Shown here: positions 1 to 8,961 of the stretch, in pieces | Numbering within the stretch: position 1 is the stretch's first letter | Layout: every line of letters starts with the position of its first letter | Source: Pararhodobacter sp. SW119 | GTDB lineage: Bacteria > Pseudomonadota > Alphaproteobacteria > Rhodobacterales > Rhodobacteraceae | Assembly: GCF_017811755.1 (NCBI RefSeq) | Contig: NZ_JADDJF010000014.1 | Span: forward strand, 27,873-91,872 | Direction of reading: 5' to 3' | DNA: 64,000 nt | The notes under the pieces: model-generated | Told to the model about the DNA's origin: nothing | Databases searched by the model: none | The model's input: only the letters and a program-made list of their open reading frames with translations | Made by a program: the position numbers and the translations under genes

Positions 1-372
1 GGCCTGCACCGCGTCGCAATCGATGTCGTGACGCCGGACCAGATCGAACAGCCGATCCGCCGCGCCGGACAGAAGGCGCAGGAACCGTTCGCCCAAAGCC
101 TCGACGATCGCTTCCGGGCCGTGCCGCGTCAGGGCGGAGATCACCTGCCCGTTGGCCCGGCCTGAAGCGCCCGCACCCACCGTCGCGGCTTCAAGCACCG
201 TCACACTACGCCCACGGCGCGCAAGCTCCAGCGCCGTGCAAAGGCCCGAGATCCCGGCCCCGATGACCGCCACATCGCTGATCCGATCGCCGACAAGCGC
301 CGGGGCCGAGAACCGCTCTCGCGACAACTCGCGCCAAAGCGCGGCGGGCGGCTCTTGCGGCCATTCGCTCAT
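1..372 (-). CDS. FAD-dependent oxidoreductase, DAO family (N-terminal part, runs off the left edge)
   Basis: Translating the minus strand from 372 gives 124 residues with no stop before the window edge. Around residues 30-40 there is a dinucleotide-binding motif (VAVIGAGISGL), followed by a beta strand ending in an acidic residue (VTVLEA) and then SGRANGQVIS. This layout is typical of the DAO superfamily (glycine/D-amino-acid oxidase or gamma-glutamylputrescine oxidase type), which oxidises amines or amino acids with FAD. The ATG at 372 overlaps the stop of the upstream glyoxalase-fold gene (ATGA), so the two are probably translationally coupled. The substrate cannot be told, and the catalytic part lies outside the window. 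Confidence 0.85.
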   Translation of the reverse strand, partial: MSEWPQEPPAALWRELSRERFSAPALVGDRISDVAVIGAGISGLCTALELARRGRSVTVLEAATVGAGASGRANGQVISALTRHGPEAIVEALGERFLRLLSGAADRLFDLVRRHDIDCDAVQA

Positions 373-1052
373 CCCGCAACCGCCTTCAGGACCAGCCCGC
401 AACTTCCCGCCAGAGCGTCAGTCTCGACCCCCACGCCGTTCGACGCGAAAAGCAGGCGCAACCGATCCGCCCCCTCCTCGACCGAAATATCTGCCGGCTC
501 GGCCGTCGCCAAGGGCCGCAACGCCGCGATGCCCGGCAACGCCGCGCCGACGATACGCCGCGCCCCGTTGGGATGCGCCAGCGCCGCGGGCGTCCAGAAC
601 AGCTCGGGCGTGTGGTGCTGGCAGAACAGGCACAGCAGGCCCGGCGTTTCGCTTCGGGCGATGCGAATGACCGAGAACCGCAATTCATCCGACCCGACGC
701 GCCGCGCGAACCGACGGATCGGATCGTGCGCAAGCCCGTGTCGCGACAGGGCCTCGGCGCTGGCCTCGATGCCGTCGCTGCGCAGCGCGACGCCGCGCAG
801 CCCCGGCCCCGCGTCGCGCAACGCCCGCCACCCCGCATTCGCCTCGGTCGGCTCCACCACGCCCATCAGTTCGATGTAGCTGTTCTCGAACACGATGCAG
901 CTGTTGGCCGTCCCCAGGCCGGAGTCGTGATACGAAATCGGCGACGCGACAAACCCCGCGCCGATCCACGCGTCGCGCGCCGCCTGCAGATCCCGCACCG
1001 GGATCACGAAATGATCGATGGGCAGGGACATCGCGTCGCTCATGCGCTGCAT
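369..1052 (-). CDS. VOC/glyoxalase-like domain protein
   Basis: About 227 residues. The N-terminus (IDHFVIPVRDLQAARDAW, then GTANSCIVFENSYIELMGV) is the standard beta-alpha-beta opening of a vicinal-oxygen-chelate fold, resembling the glyoxalase-like family PF13468. Such proteins bind a metal and act on diverse small molecules, so the specific reaction is unknown. The gene lies between two DAO-type oxidoreductases on the same strand: its stop overlaps the downstream start, and its own start follows the upstream stop within a few bases. It is therefore probably part of a three-gene operon. ATG codons at 1052, 1043 and 1031 are all possible. I use 1052 because a G-rich stretch precedes it. Confidence 0.8.
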   Translation of the reverse strand: MQRMSDAMSLPIDHFVIPVRDLQAARDAWIGAGFVASPISYHDSGLGTANSCIVFENSYIELMGVVEPTEANAGWRALRDAGPGLRGVALRSDGIEASAEALSRHGLAHDPIRRFARRVGSDELRFSVIRIARSETPGLLCLFCQHHTPELFWTPAALAHPNGARRIVGAALPGIAALRPLATAEPADISVEEGADRLRLLFASNGVGVETDALAGSCGLVLKAVAG

Positions 1053-1056
1053 CCGC

Positions 1057-2376
1057 TCACCCCGCCGTTCCGGTCCTGCGGGCGCCGCTGCCCAGCCGGA
1101 ACCTGTCCTGTGCGGAAAGCCATGCGTAGACGCCCGGCATGAACCACGCATATCCATTGAAGAACGGCACGGCAGCCGGCGCGCGAAAATCCAGCGCGCT
1201 TTCTCCGGCGTCGCCGCCCAGGATCTGCCAGGCCACCTTCTGGCCCGCCCACCGCGCCCAGACCACCCCGGACCCGCAATACCCGGTCGCATAGCGCCGG
1301 CCCGAATGCGAAAAGATGCGGGGCACCATGTCGCGGTTCATCGCGACATGCCCGTACCAGCTGTGCGAAATCGGAACGTCCGACAGTTCGGGCCAGATTC
1401 GCACCAGTTCGCGCCGCAGATGGGCGGTGGACCAGCCGGGATCACCCGAGGTCGCCCCGTCTCGCCCGCCGAAAAGAATGCGCCGTCCGTCCGGGCTCGG
1501 TCGATAATAGTAGCTCAGCTTGCGCGTATCGCCCAACATCATCCGTTTCGGAACCAGGCGCTGCATCATATCGGCAGGCAGTTCTGCCGTCGCGATGATC
1601 CGGCTGCGCACCGGTACCAGCCGACGCCGCAGCCATCTGTCGGCGCCATCGGTGTAGCCATTGGTGCCCATCATGACATGCCGCGCCGTGACCTGACCCC
1701 TGCTGGTGGCCAGGACGTGCCCGTCGCCGCGCTGCTCCAGCCCCTGTACAGCCGTCCGCGGATGCACCGTCGCCCCCGTGTCCAGGGCCAAACGCAGCAT
1801 CCCGGCATGCAGCTTCGCGGGATTGAGCCCGCCGATATCCATTCGGACGTTGCCGCCGCAATACAGATCCGTCCCGATATAGGCGCGGACCTCGGCGCGA
1901 CTGACCGGATGGGCCTCGATCCCGAAACGCTCGCGCAACGCGTCGGCATCACGCGCCAGCCTGTCGGCATCCGCCGGTGTCAGCGCCCCGCCGAAGCGCC
2001 CGGTCAGCGCGAAATCGCACTCCAGCTTCTCCTCGCTCAGGAAGCGGTAGAGATCCTCGCGCGCAAAGCGGCTTTCCTCGAGGATCGCCTGCGCCCTTTC
2101 CGGTCCGAACCGCCGCGTCATCTGCGCAAGGCTCAGGCGCAGGTTGCCGCTGGTGATGCCCCCGTTTCGCGTCGACGCCCCTTCGCCGGGCCGCATGCGG
2201 TCGAGCACCGCCACGCTCTGCCCGGCGCGCGCCAGAGTTATCGCCGCCGAAAGCCCGGTATAGCCCGCGCCGACAATCGCGACGTCCACGCGCCCCGGAG
2301 GGGTTGCTTCAGGGAGTTCCGGCAGCGCCTGGGTCGTCCACCAATAGGGCTGATCCGAGGGATCGGGGGAGTTCAT
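1057..2376 (-). CDS. FAD-dependent oxidoreductase, DAO family (PuuB-like)
   Basis: 439 residues, normal for the family. Residues about 30-45 carry [21 protein letters not shown], the FAD-binding Rossmann motif, followed by AVLDRM and the STRNGG motif common in gamma-glutamylputrescine oxidase and glycine/sarcosine oxidase relatives. The C-terminal part has FGGRDG and GYCGSGVVWARWAGQKVA, the second FAD-contact region. It is the first gene of a minus-strand cluster with the VOC protein and a second oxidoreductase, divergent from a ModE-like regulator that could control it. Oxidation of an amine or amino acid is likely; the substrate is unknown. Confidence 0.87.
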   Translation of the reverse strand: MNSPDPSDQPYWWTTQALPELPEATPPGRVDVAIVGAGYTGLSAAITLARAGQSVAVLDRMRPGEGASTRNGGITSGNLRLSLAQMTRRFGPERAQAILEESRFAREDLYRFLSEEKLECDFALTGRFGGALTPADADRLARDADALRERFGIEAHPVSRAEVRAYIGTDLYCGGNVRMDIGGLNPAKLHAGMLRLALDTGATVHPRTAVQGLEQRGDGHVLATSRGQVTARHVMMGTNGYTDGADRWLRRRLVPVRSRIIATAELPADMMQRLVPKRMMLGDTRKLSYYYRPSPDGRRILFGGRDGATSGDPGWSTAHLRRELVRIWPELSDVPISHSWYGHVAMNRDMVPRIFSHSGRRYATGYCGSGVVWARWAGQKVAWQILGGDAGESALDFRAPAAVPFFNGYAWFMPGVYAWLSAQDRFRLGSGARRTGTAG

Positions 2377-2720
2377 GATTTGTGGCCCTTCATGCTAGAA
2401 CGCGACGACGCGACGAACGCTGCGCGGTAGAACGGATTTCTGCGGTCACGTTGAACCCGGGTATTCGGGCAGTTTCAAGCCCTCGGGTTCGAACGATCGT
2501 CAGGACCTTCCTAAGGGCCCTCTTACCGACAGCAGGAAGCAAGCGGCGACGTAGGTTCCATCAGAATGCGTGCACCGCGGCCAAAACTTCGTCGAGGCGC
2601 CGGATCGAAGGCCATCTCTCACGGGGCCCCCCGAACCCGCCCTCGGAGGCACCGTCCCGTGCGCCAACCCGCGCCGTCTGGCATCTTGTGTTTCGCGCGC
2701 GTTCGCAGGAACATCGCGGC
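2377..2720. other. Intergenic region between divergent genes
   Basis: 344 bases separate the FAD oxidoreductase (leftward) and the ModE-like gene (rightward), so both promoters should lie here. The only structure I see is a loose inverted repeat near 2454-2490 (GAACCCGGG against CCTCGGGTTC), which could be an operator. The rightward reading frame stays open back to 2382, but that stretch has no coding character, so I did not extend the regulator into it. Confidence 0.4.
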
Positions 2721-3092
2721 ATGCCTCGGAATTTTCCACGCCCCCGACTGCGGATACGGATCGCCTTCGGCGAGGACGAGATGATCGGTCCGGGCAAGGC
2801 CGAATTGCTGGAAGGCATCGACCGGTGCGGGTCAATCGCAGCGGCGGGGCGCGAAATGGGCATGAGCTACAAACGCGCCTGGGAACTCGTCGGCACCCTC
2901 AACGCGATGTTCCGTGACCCGCTGGTCGAAAGCACGCGCGGCGGCCGGCGCGGCGGCGGCGCGATACTGACCCCGGCCGGGCGCGAGGTTCTGAGCATTT
3001 ACAGAACCTTCGAAGCCAAGGCGGCAGAGGCCGGCGCACCCTGCATCGACAATCTGCAATCAAGGTTGCGCGCAGTCACCGACAGATCATAG
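2721..3092 (+). CDS. ModE-like winged helix-turn-helix regulator (DNA-binding domain only)
   Basis: 123 residues from ATG 2721. The sequence LRIRIAFGEDEMIGPGKAELL then IDRCGSIAAAGREMGMSYKR and AWELVGTLNAMF matches the N-terminal winged-helix domain of ModE/LysR-type proteins (COG2005). The molybdate-binding TOBE domains of full ModE are absent, so it cannot sense molybdate in the usual way and may answer to another signal or partner. It is divergent from the FAD oxidoreductase operon and may regulate it (inference). A shorter start at ATG 2781 is possible. Confidence 0.8.
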   Translation: MPRNFPRPRLRIRIAFGEDEMIGPGKAELLEGIDRCGSIAAAGREMGMSYKRAWELVGTLNAMFRDPLVESTRGGRRGGGAILTPAGREVLSIYRTFEAKAAEAGAPCIDNLQSRLRAVTDRS

Positions 3093-3624
3093 CGCTCGCC
3101 CGCCCGACTTCCGCGTGACCATCCGCCAGAACCGACTCGGATTTCGCTTCCACGGGACGGGTGCGGTCAGGGCCACCGAAGATACCAGCGCGCGCTTCCG
3201 CTTACGCGACACGCCCCTGTTCCGGCGCCCGGCCGCCGCGGCCCGCAACCGCCGGGGGGCTCGCCGCCCCAAGCGCGAAACCTTGACGATTCATGGCCGC
3301 ACCGCTCGAAACTGCCATACGCTTGCCATACGCTTGCCATACGCCTGCCAGCCACTTTCTGGCAGGCACAAATCTCGCAATATCAGCCGCATAAGGCCTC
3401 TCATGCCCGCCCCGGCCGAAACCCCGGACGCGCCACGGCAAGCTTTTCTTAACCACCCCACCCGCTCGCGCATATAACCCGCAAGCGCGGGCAAGGACCC
3501 GGCGGCATGATCCGCAAAACGCCTTGGATGCATGTCGGGAATACCAGCGAAGCCGATCTTCTAGCGTCGGCGCATCGCCTGAGACGACATCGCCGCCAAT
3601 CCAGAACACCGATCCGTGGAAAGA
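3093..3624. other. Intergenic region carrying an 11-bp repeat array
   Basis: About 530 bases between the ModE-like gene and the tRNA. No credible gene was seen: the open frames here have no start-site signal or recognisable product. The notable content is the tandem array at 3313-3368 (listed separately). Confidence 0.5.
3313..3368 (+). repeat. 11-bp tandem repeat array A (TGCCATACGCT family)
   Basis: The units in order are TGCCATACGCT, TGCCATACGCT, TGCCATACGCC and TGCCAGCCACT, followed by TTCTGGCAGGC. The last units form a perfect 9-bp hairpin (arms 3343-3351 and 3359-3367, loop 3352-3358). The same unit with the same period recurs at three other intergenic sites in the window (8860, 22951, 30433). 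The flank CG(C/T)TCGNNAC just before the first unit is shared with arrays C and D. Function unknown. Confidence 0.85.
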
Positions 3625-3701
3625 TGGCGCACCCGAAGAGATTCGAACTCCTGACCCCCAGATTCGTAGTCTGGTGCTCTATCCAGCTGAGCTACGGGTG
3701 C
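3625..3701 (-). tRNA. tRNA-Arg (anticodon ACG)
   Basis: On the minus strand a full cloverleaf can be drawn. The acceptor is GCACCCG/CGGGTGC, the D arm has AGCTGGATA, the anticodon stem is CCAGA/TCTGG with loop CTACGAA (anticodon ACG), and the T loop is TTCGAAT. Discriminator G and an encoded CCA end the gene. In bacteria ACG is normally deaminated to ICG and reads CGU/CGC/CGA. It sits alone between array A and mscS. Confidence 0.95.
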
Positions 3702-3801
3702 GTCGGAGGGCGGGATAACCCTTGTCGCTCGCGGATGCAAGGGGCCAGGCGGGGAAACGATCCCCGAAAGCGCCCCCTGCGTCAAGCGTGCAAGTGCCCT
3801 G

Positions 3802-5163
3802 TCAGCCGGGCTCCGGGGCGCCGCCCGACGCTTGGCGTGCCGCGACGCCGGCGCTTTCGACCTTCACCGTTGAATCCAGCACGCGCAGTTCGCGCTGCGG
3901 GAAAGGAATGGTGATCCCATGCGCCTGGAAGGCGTCCCAGAGCGCCAGGTAGACCGCGCCGCGCACGCCGGCCAAGCCCTCGTGCGCGTCGCGGATCCAG
4001 AAACGCAGCACGAAATTGATCGCGCTGTCTCCGAAATCGGTGATGTGGCACCGCACCTCGCGGTCGGCCAGGACGCGCGGCACGCCGGTTGCCGCTTCGA
4101 CCGCGATCCGGCGCACCTGATGCGGATCGTCGGCATAGGAAGTGCCGAAGTGCAGGTCGATGCGTACAAATTCGTCCGAATGCGACCAGTTGACCACCTG
4201 CCCCGTGACCAGATCCTCGTTCGGAATCAGGTATTCGCGTCCGTCGCGCGTGACGACCGAGACGTATCGCGCCCCCAACTCGTTGATCCAGCCGAACGTT
4301 TCGCCCAGGCTGATGACGTCGCCCGGCTTGATCGACTTGTCCAGCAGGATGATGACACCCGACACAAGGTTCGACACCACCTTCTGCAAGCCGAAACCGA
4401 TGCCCAGCCCGATCGCGCCGGACAGGACCGCAAGGCCCGTCAGGTCGAATCCGATGGCGCGCAGGCCGATGACGATCGCGATGCCGAAGAAGCTCAGTTG
4501 CACGGCCTTGACCGAAAGGACCCGCATCGAGGGCGAAAAATCCTCATTCGTCGTGATGCGGCGGATCAACGCCTGCGTCAGCGCGCGTGCGACGAACAGC
4601 AGGATGCCGGTTACGATCAGACCTTTCAGCACCCCAAGTGCAGAAAGGCGGAAATCGTCGAAGGTGACCGCGATCGAGTCGAGAAACGCCGCCGCCCCGT
4701 CGAGGAAGCCGAGGTAATGCAGCGCGATGTATGTCCAGGCCAACCAGGTGATCGCGCGGCGCAGCGGCCGGTTGCGGATGAATTGCGCCGCAAATCCCAC
4801 CGCCACCCAGGCGGTCGCGATCGTCGCCCAGAGGCCGATGAGAAAACTGCGCGACGGCCAGGTGACCTGCTGCATGACCGCCCAGACGAGCCAGGCCAGC
4901 AGCACGAAGATCGCGCCGCGCATCCGACTCGACACGATGACCGCAAGTCGCAGCCGCCATTTCGGCCAGCCCTCGCGGCTGCGCACCCAAGCCTCCAGCC
5001 GGTGGCGCGCCGCCAGCCCCAGCAGATGCGCGACCGCGAACAGCACCCCGAGGATCGCCAACTGATAGAGCCGCCAGGGTAGCAGCATCGAACGAACAAA
5101 GATCTCGATCTGCCCGATCAGGCCCGCGCCCGCGTCCAGAATCCCCTGATCGATCAGCTCCAT
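3802..5163 (-). CDS. MscS-family mechanosensitive ion channel
   Basis: About 453 residues with five or so membrane segments. The signature MscS core is at roughly residues 230-300: a glycine/alanine-rich pore helix (LSGAIGLGIGFGLQKVVSN), then SGVIILLDKSIKPGDVI and the beta domain with YLIPNEDLVTGQVVNWS. Such channels open under membrane tension to release solutes after hypo-osmotic shock. The extra N-terminal helices make it a larger MscS relative. I chose ATG 5163; a GTG at 5205 would add 14 residues, and neither has a strong ribosome site. It is a single gene. Confidence 0.9.
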   Translation of the reverse strand: MELIDQGILDAGAGLIGQIEIFVRSMLLPWRLYQLAILGVLFAVAHLLGLAARHRLEAWVRSREGWPKWRLRLAVIVSSRMRGAIFVLLAWLVWAVMQQVTWPSRSFLIGLWATIATAWVAVGFAAQFIRNRPLRRAITWLAWTYIALHYLGFLDGAAAFLDSIAVTFDDFRLSALGVLKGLIVTGILLFVARALTQALIRRITTNEDFSPSMRVLSVKAVQLSFFGIAIVIGLRAIGFDLTGLAVLSGAIGLGIGFGLQKVVSNLVSGVIILLDKSIKPGDVISLGETFGWINELGARYVSVVTRDGREYLIPNEDLVTGQVVNWSHSDEFVRIDLHFGTSYADDPHQVRRIAVEAATGVPRVLADREVRCHITDFGDSAINFVLRFWIRDAHEGLAGVRGAVYLALWDAFQAHGITIPFPQRELRVLDSTVKVESAGVAARQASGGAPEPG

Positions 5164-5271
5164 TCCCGCGTCCGTTCCTGGCCCGAAGGTCACCTTAGCA
5201 TGCACTCAGCGTCTCACAAGCGCAGGCCCTTCGCGGGCCGCGCTGCGCCATTTGTCCGCTGACGGAAGGTG

Positions 5272-5841
5272 CTAGCCGGACGTGACCCGTCGCAGAAGCC
5301 GCTGACCGGGAATGCCGGCGCCCAGGATCTGCTCGCGCGCGGCGCGCGCGAAGGCGCGCAGCAGGTCGCGGTAGAACCCCTCTGCGGTGGTGACGCTCGC
5401 GCGGGCCAGGGCGCCGGTGCGGGTCGCCGCGGCGGCGCCGGCCTCGACCTGCACCGGGTATGCCGCCAGCAGCCTGCCCGAGGCATCGAGCAGCCGCACG
5501 GTGCCCTGCAGCCGCGACTGGTCGCGCCCGAAGGCGGTGCGCAGGCTGCTGGCCATGTTCAGACGGGCCAACTCGACCGACATGACCACCCCGTCGGGAC
5601 GCATGCGGTCGGCGAACTCCTGACGCAGCGCACCGGTCAGATCGGGACCCAGGCGCGTCGCGGACTCCGCGGCCAGCGCGCTTTCGAAGGCGGTGCCGGT
5701 CGTGACCACCTCGATGCGCGTGATCCCCAGGGCCGCCCGCGCCTCGCGGCTCAGCGGGTTGGTATAGGGCTGCGGCGCGCAAGCCCCCAGCGCCCCGGAC
5801 CCGAGCATCAGAAGGAGCGTCCGTCGTTGCATGTGCTGCAT
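5272..5841 (-). CDS. Putative lipoprotein of unknown function
   Basis: 189 residues from ATG 5841, chosen because AGGAGA lies 7 bases upstream. The N-terminus QRRTLLLMLGSGALGAC is a lipoprotein signal with lipobox LGAC, so the mature protein should be lipid-anchored in the envelope. The rest (TRLGPDLTGALRQEFADRM, then a beta-rich stretch and TTAEGFYRDLLRAFARA) looks like a periplasmic family conserved in Rhodobacteraceae, possibly DUF6778. The assignment is from memory and uncertain. No operon partner. Confidence 0.7.
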   Translation of the reverse strand: MQHMQRRTLLLMLGSGALGACAPQPYTNPLSREARAALGITRIEVVTTGTAFESALAAESATRLGPDLTGALRQEFADRMRPDGVVMSVELARLNMASSLRTAFGRDQSRLQGTVRLLDASGRLLAAYPVQVEAGAAAATRTGALARASVTTAEGFYRDLLRAFARAAREQILGAGIPGQRLLRRVTSG

Positions 5842-6251
5842 ATCACTTCTCCTCGTTTCTTCGCCGCTTCGGGTCGCCCCCACAGGGCGCCAGCAGGCGC
5901 GGGCCATCAAAGGCAGCGCAGAGCGGTCTTTGATGACCTAGCCCCCGATGTGTCCGCAGACAAATCCTGGCTCCCGCATGCAGGGACCGGCATCGCTTGC
6001 GGTTCCGGGCATCCGGCCATCCGCCGATCCGCCTTTCGCGCCGCCTGCCCAAGCCCGAGGACGGTTGTCAGACCGCCGCTTTCGGCGTATCACCTGATCC
6101 ATGAAACGCTTCTTCGACATCACCGATCACGCCCGGCTGCCGCAGCGTTTCTGCCGCGAAGGCCGTTCGGTCCTGTCGCACCTCGGCTGACCCGCCGCCG
6201 CCGGCCGCGCGCCGGTTCGTCTCGCCACACTTTCCAGGACTGGACAGAGCC
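5842..6251. other. Intergenic region upstream of leuC
   Basis: 410 bases between the divergent lipoprotein gene and leuC, presumably holding both promoters. A 29-codon open frame at 6101-6190 lies just upstream of leuC but has no ribosome site and no leucine run, so it is not a convincing leader peptide. No riboswitch was recognised. Confidence 0.4.
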
Positions 6252-7676
6252 ATGACCGCTCCGACAACGCTGTATGACAAGATATGGGATGCCCATCTGG
6301 TGGAAAACGCCGCCGACGGCACTGCCCTTCTCTATATCGACCGCCATTTGGTGCACGAGGTGACCAGCCCGCAGGCCTTCGAAGGTCTGCGCCTTGCCGG
6401 CCGCACGGTCCGCTGCCCCGAAAAGACCATCGCCGTGCCCGATCACAACGTGCCCACCACCGAAGGCCGCGAAAAGGGCATCGAGAACGAGGAATCGCGC
6501 ATCCAGGTCGACGAACTCGACAAGAACGCCCGCGACTTCGGCATCCACTACTATCCGGTCAGCGACATTCGCCAGGGGATCGTCCACATCATCGGCCCCG
6601 AACAGGGCTGGACCCTGCCGGGCATGACCATCGTCTGCGGCGACAGCCACACTGCGACGCACGGCGCCTTCGGCGCGCTGGCCCACGGCATCGGCACTTC
6701 CGAGGTCGAGCATGTGCTCGCCACGCAGACGCTGATCCAGCGCAAGGCCAAGAACATGAAGGTCGAGATCTCGGGCAAGCTGCCACCCTGGGTCACGGCC
6801 AAGGACATCACGCTTTCGGTCATCGGCGCCACCGGCACCGCCGGCGGCACCGGCCACGTGATCGAATACTGCGGCGAGGCGATCCGCGAGCTTTCGATGG
6901 AGGGCCGCATGACCGTCTGCAACATGGCGATCGAGGGCGGCGCCCGCGCCGGCCTGATCGCGCCCGACGAAAAGACCTTCGCCTACGTCAAGGGCCGCCC
7001 GCACGCCCCCAAGGGCGCGGCATGGGAGGCCGCGATGGCGTGGTGGAAGACGCTGAAATCTGACGACGGCGCGCACTGGGACAAGGTCGTCACCATCCGC
7101 GCCGAGGATATCGCGCCGGTCGTCACCTGGGGCACCTCGCCGGAGGATGTGCTGCCCATCACCGCCGATGTCCCGGACCCCGCCAGCTTTCCCGGCGGCA
7201 AGGCGGGCGCGGCGAAGCGCTCGCTCGACTACATGGGATTGAAGCCCGGCATGAAACTGACCGACATCGCCATCGACGCGGTCTTCATCGGGTCCTGCAC
7301 CAATGGCCGGATCGAGGATTTGCGCGCCGCCGCGGGGGTGCTGCGCGGCCGCCGGCTCGCACCGGGCGTGCGCGGCATGGTCGTCCCCGGCTCGGGCCTC
7401 GTACGCGCCCAGGCCGAGGAGGAGGGGCTGGCTCAGGTCTTCCTCGACGCAGGCTTCGAATGGCGGCTCGCCGGCTGCTCGATGTGCCTCGGCATGAACC
7501 CCGACCAGCTCGCACCGGGCGAGCGCTGCGCCGCCACCTCGAACCGCAACTTCGAGGGACGGATGGGCCGCGGTGGGCGCACCCATCTGATGTCGCCGGT
7601 GATGGCCGCCGCAGCCGGCGTGACCGGCCGGCTGACCGACATCCGCGAGCTGATGACGGCCCCCGCGGACGCCTGA
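6252..7676 (+). CDS. leuC: 3-isopropylmalate dehydratase large subunit
   Basis: 474 residues, the usual LeuC length. With LeuD it interconverts 2- and 3-isopropylmalate in leucine synthesis through a [4Fe-4S] cluster. The three cluster cysteines are visible: Cys349 in IGSCTNGR, and Cys409 and Cys412 in [12 protein letters not shown]. Also conserved are PDHNVPTT near the start, [21 protein letters not shown] in the middle, and [10 protein letters not shown] near the end. LeuC and LeuD genes are usually adjacent. Here a surface-protein gene and a repeat array separate them, and leuB is not in the window. Confidence 0.98.
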   Translation: MTAPTTLYDKIWDAHLVENAADGTALLYIDRHLVHEVTSPQAFEGLRLAGRTVRCPEKTIAVPDHNVPTTEGREKGIENEESRIQVDELDKNARDFGIHYYPVSDIRQGIVHIIGPEQGWTLPGMTIVCGDSHTATHGAFGALAHGIGTSEVEHVLATQTLIQRKAKNMKVEISGKLPPWVTAKDITLSVIGATGTAGGTGHVIEYCGEAIRELSMEGRMTVCNMAIEGGARAGLIAPDEKTFAYVKGRPHAPKGAAWEAAMAWWKTLKSDDGAHWDKVVTIRAEDIAPVVTWGTSPEDVLPITADVPDPASFPGGKAGAAKRSLDYMGLKPGMKLTDIAIDAVFIGSCTNGRIEDLRAAAGVLRGRRLAPGVRGMVVPGSGLVRAQAEEEGLAQVFLDAGFEWRLAGCSMCLGMNPDQLAPGERCAATSNRNFEGRMGRGGRTHLMSPVMAAAAGVTGRLTDIRELMTAPADA

Positions 7677-7683
7677 TTGCAAT

Positions 7684-7717
7684 GGCGCCGGGGCAGGAAC
7701 CCTGCCGCCCCGGCGCC
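7684..7717 (+). terminator. Strong hairpin just after leuC
   Basis: Starting seven bases after the leuC stop, GGCGCCGGGGCAGG (7684-7697) pairs with 7701-7717 across an AAC loop, with one three-base bulge. No T-tract follows, so it may be a 3'-end stabiliser or a weak terminator. It suggests the leuC transcript can end before the VPLPA-CTERM gene. Confidence 0.5.
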
Positions 7718-7990
7718 CCACTTCCATCTGGTCAGGTGATTCGCCATACCATCGGAAACGGCGCGCGTAGCCCTCAGGAAGACGGCGATTTGCAACTTCT
7801 GCCCGGCAGGCGTGATCCCGCCGCCCAGCCCCTCTACCGACGGTTGAAGAAGCGGCCCGCAAGGCCAATTTATCCCGGCGATCGGCAAGAATATGTTGGC
7901 CTGAAGGCCCGATTTCCGTTAACTTTTCCTTAATCGGTGGCGTCGGCTGTTTCGGCGGCATACCGAGGAACAGTATTGGGAGTATTGAAC

Positions 7991-8743
7991 GTGAAACATA
8001 CAAGATTGCTTGCCGCTACGGCGGTCGCTGCGCTGGTCAGCACGAGCGCGATGGCAACCCCCGTATCCCTCGACACAATATTGGGAGATTGGGTGAACGT
8101 TACCGGCGATGGCGGCGGAACCGTGATCAACAACGGTGACCCGCTCAGCACGATCCGCTGGCCCGATCATGACGGAAACCAGTCCGGGTATGATTTCGAA
8201 GCGGTTCCCACCCCGCTGGCGGGTATCATTCCTCCCGATCGGCCGTGGACCAGTGGCCCCTTCCTGATCGGCACTTTCACCCACCTCAACCAGCCGATTC
8301 CGACCGGGTCTGCGATCGCCAGCGTCGACCTTCAACTGACGCTGGCCGGCACGGTCGACGGCATGCCGTTCTCGCTGTCGCCCTCTTGGCGCTTCGACCA
8401 CAACGAGACCCCGAACACGTCACCATGCGAGCAACCCGCTGGATCGGATCCCGTGTCGACGATCTGTGACGACTTCGTCGACGTCTCGCTCGCTGCCGGG
8501 TCCGGGTCGACGACTTTGACCGTTGGGTTGGACAGGTACACGTTCTCGCTGCTGGGCTTCAGCACCGATGGCGGGACGACGATCAAGAACTTCTTCCAGT
8601 CGCCCGAAGGCGGTAATAACCCGGCGGGGCTGTATGCCCAGTTGTCGGTTGTTCCGATCCCGCTGCCTGCCGCTGCCTGGCTCCTGCTGGGTGGTCTGGG
8701 CGCGCTCGGTCTGACGGCGCATCGCCGCCGCAAGTCGGCCTGA
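7991..8743 (+). CDS. VPLPA-CTERM sorting-domain exported protein
   Basis: 250 residues from GTG 7991, chosen because GGGAG lies 8 bases upstream; an upstream ATG at 7937 has no such site. A signal peptide (KHTRLLAATAVAALVSTSAMA) is followed by a beta-rich domain with IGTFTHLNQPI and WRFDHNETPN, which resembles the choice-of-anchor K domain. The C-terminus VPIPLPAAAWLLLGGLGALG plus HRRRK is the VPLPA-CTERM tripartite tail (motif, membrane helix, basic end), recognised by an exosortase-type system. It should be exported and surface-sorted. No exosortase is in the window. A clear terminator follows. It interrupts leuC-leuD. Confidence 0.88.
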   Translation: MKHTRLLAATAVAALVSTSAMATPVSLDTILGDWVNVTGDGGGTVINNGDPLSTIRWPDHDGNQSGYDFEAVPTPLAGIIPPDRPWTSGPFLIGTFTHLNQPIPTGSAIASVDLQLTLAGTVDGMPFSLSPSWRFDHNETPNTSPCEQPAGSDPVSTICDDFVDVSLAAGSGSTTLTVGLDRYTFSLLGFSTDGGTTIKNFFQSPEGGNNPAGLYAQLSVVPIPLPAAAWLLLGGLGALGLTAHRRRKSA

Positions 8744-8770
8744 TCCGGCTCTGACGTACCGAATGTCGAA

Positions 8771-8795
8771 GGCCCCGCGAAAGCGGGGCCTTTGC
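8771..8795 (+). terminator. Rho-independent terminator of the VPLPA-CTERM gene
   Basis: GGCCCCGC (8771-8778) pairs perfectly with GCGGGGCC (8783-8790) around a GAAA tetraloop and is followed by TTT. It lies 28 bases past the stop, so leuD downstream needs its own promoter. Confidence 0.9.
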
Positions 8796-8859
8796 ATTTC
8801 GCCGCTGCCTTGCACTACGTCAGGCTCTTGCGTCCCGCCCCCTGCCGGGTTGCGGTGTC

Positions 8860-8922
8860 TGCCATCAGGTGCCATACATCTGCCATACGCTTGCCATACG
8901 CTTGCCATACGCTTTCTGGCAC
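8860..8922 (+). repeat. 11-bp tandem repeat array B (TGCCATACGCT family)
   Basis: A degenerate 10-mer and TGCCATACATC are followed by three exact copies of TGCCATACGCT (8881-8891, 8892-8902, 8903-8913), then TTCTGGCACC. The tail CTTTCTGGCA is shared with array A. It lies 40 bases upstream of the leuD start, within what should be the leuD promoter or 5' leader. Confidence 0.85.
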
Positions 8923-8961
8923 CGGTTTGGCGCGCCCACTCAGACGACGCAGGGTACCGGA

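Noticed and set aside
2382..2720. Long N-terminal extension of the ModE-like gene
   Set aside because: The upstream frame is open but rich in Arg and Ser with no conserved pattern, and it would run through the divergent promoter region.
3115..3533. Several open frames over array A
   Set aside because: They arise from the 11-bp repeat (period 33 gives an 11-residue repeat) and high GC. None has a start signal or family match.
6101..6190. A 29-codon open frame just upstream of leuC, as a leader peptide
   Set aside because: It has no ribosome site, only three leucines spread along it, and no terminator/antiterminator pair before leuC.
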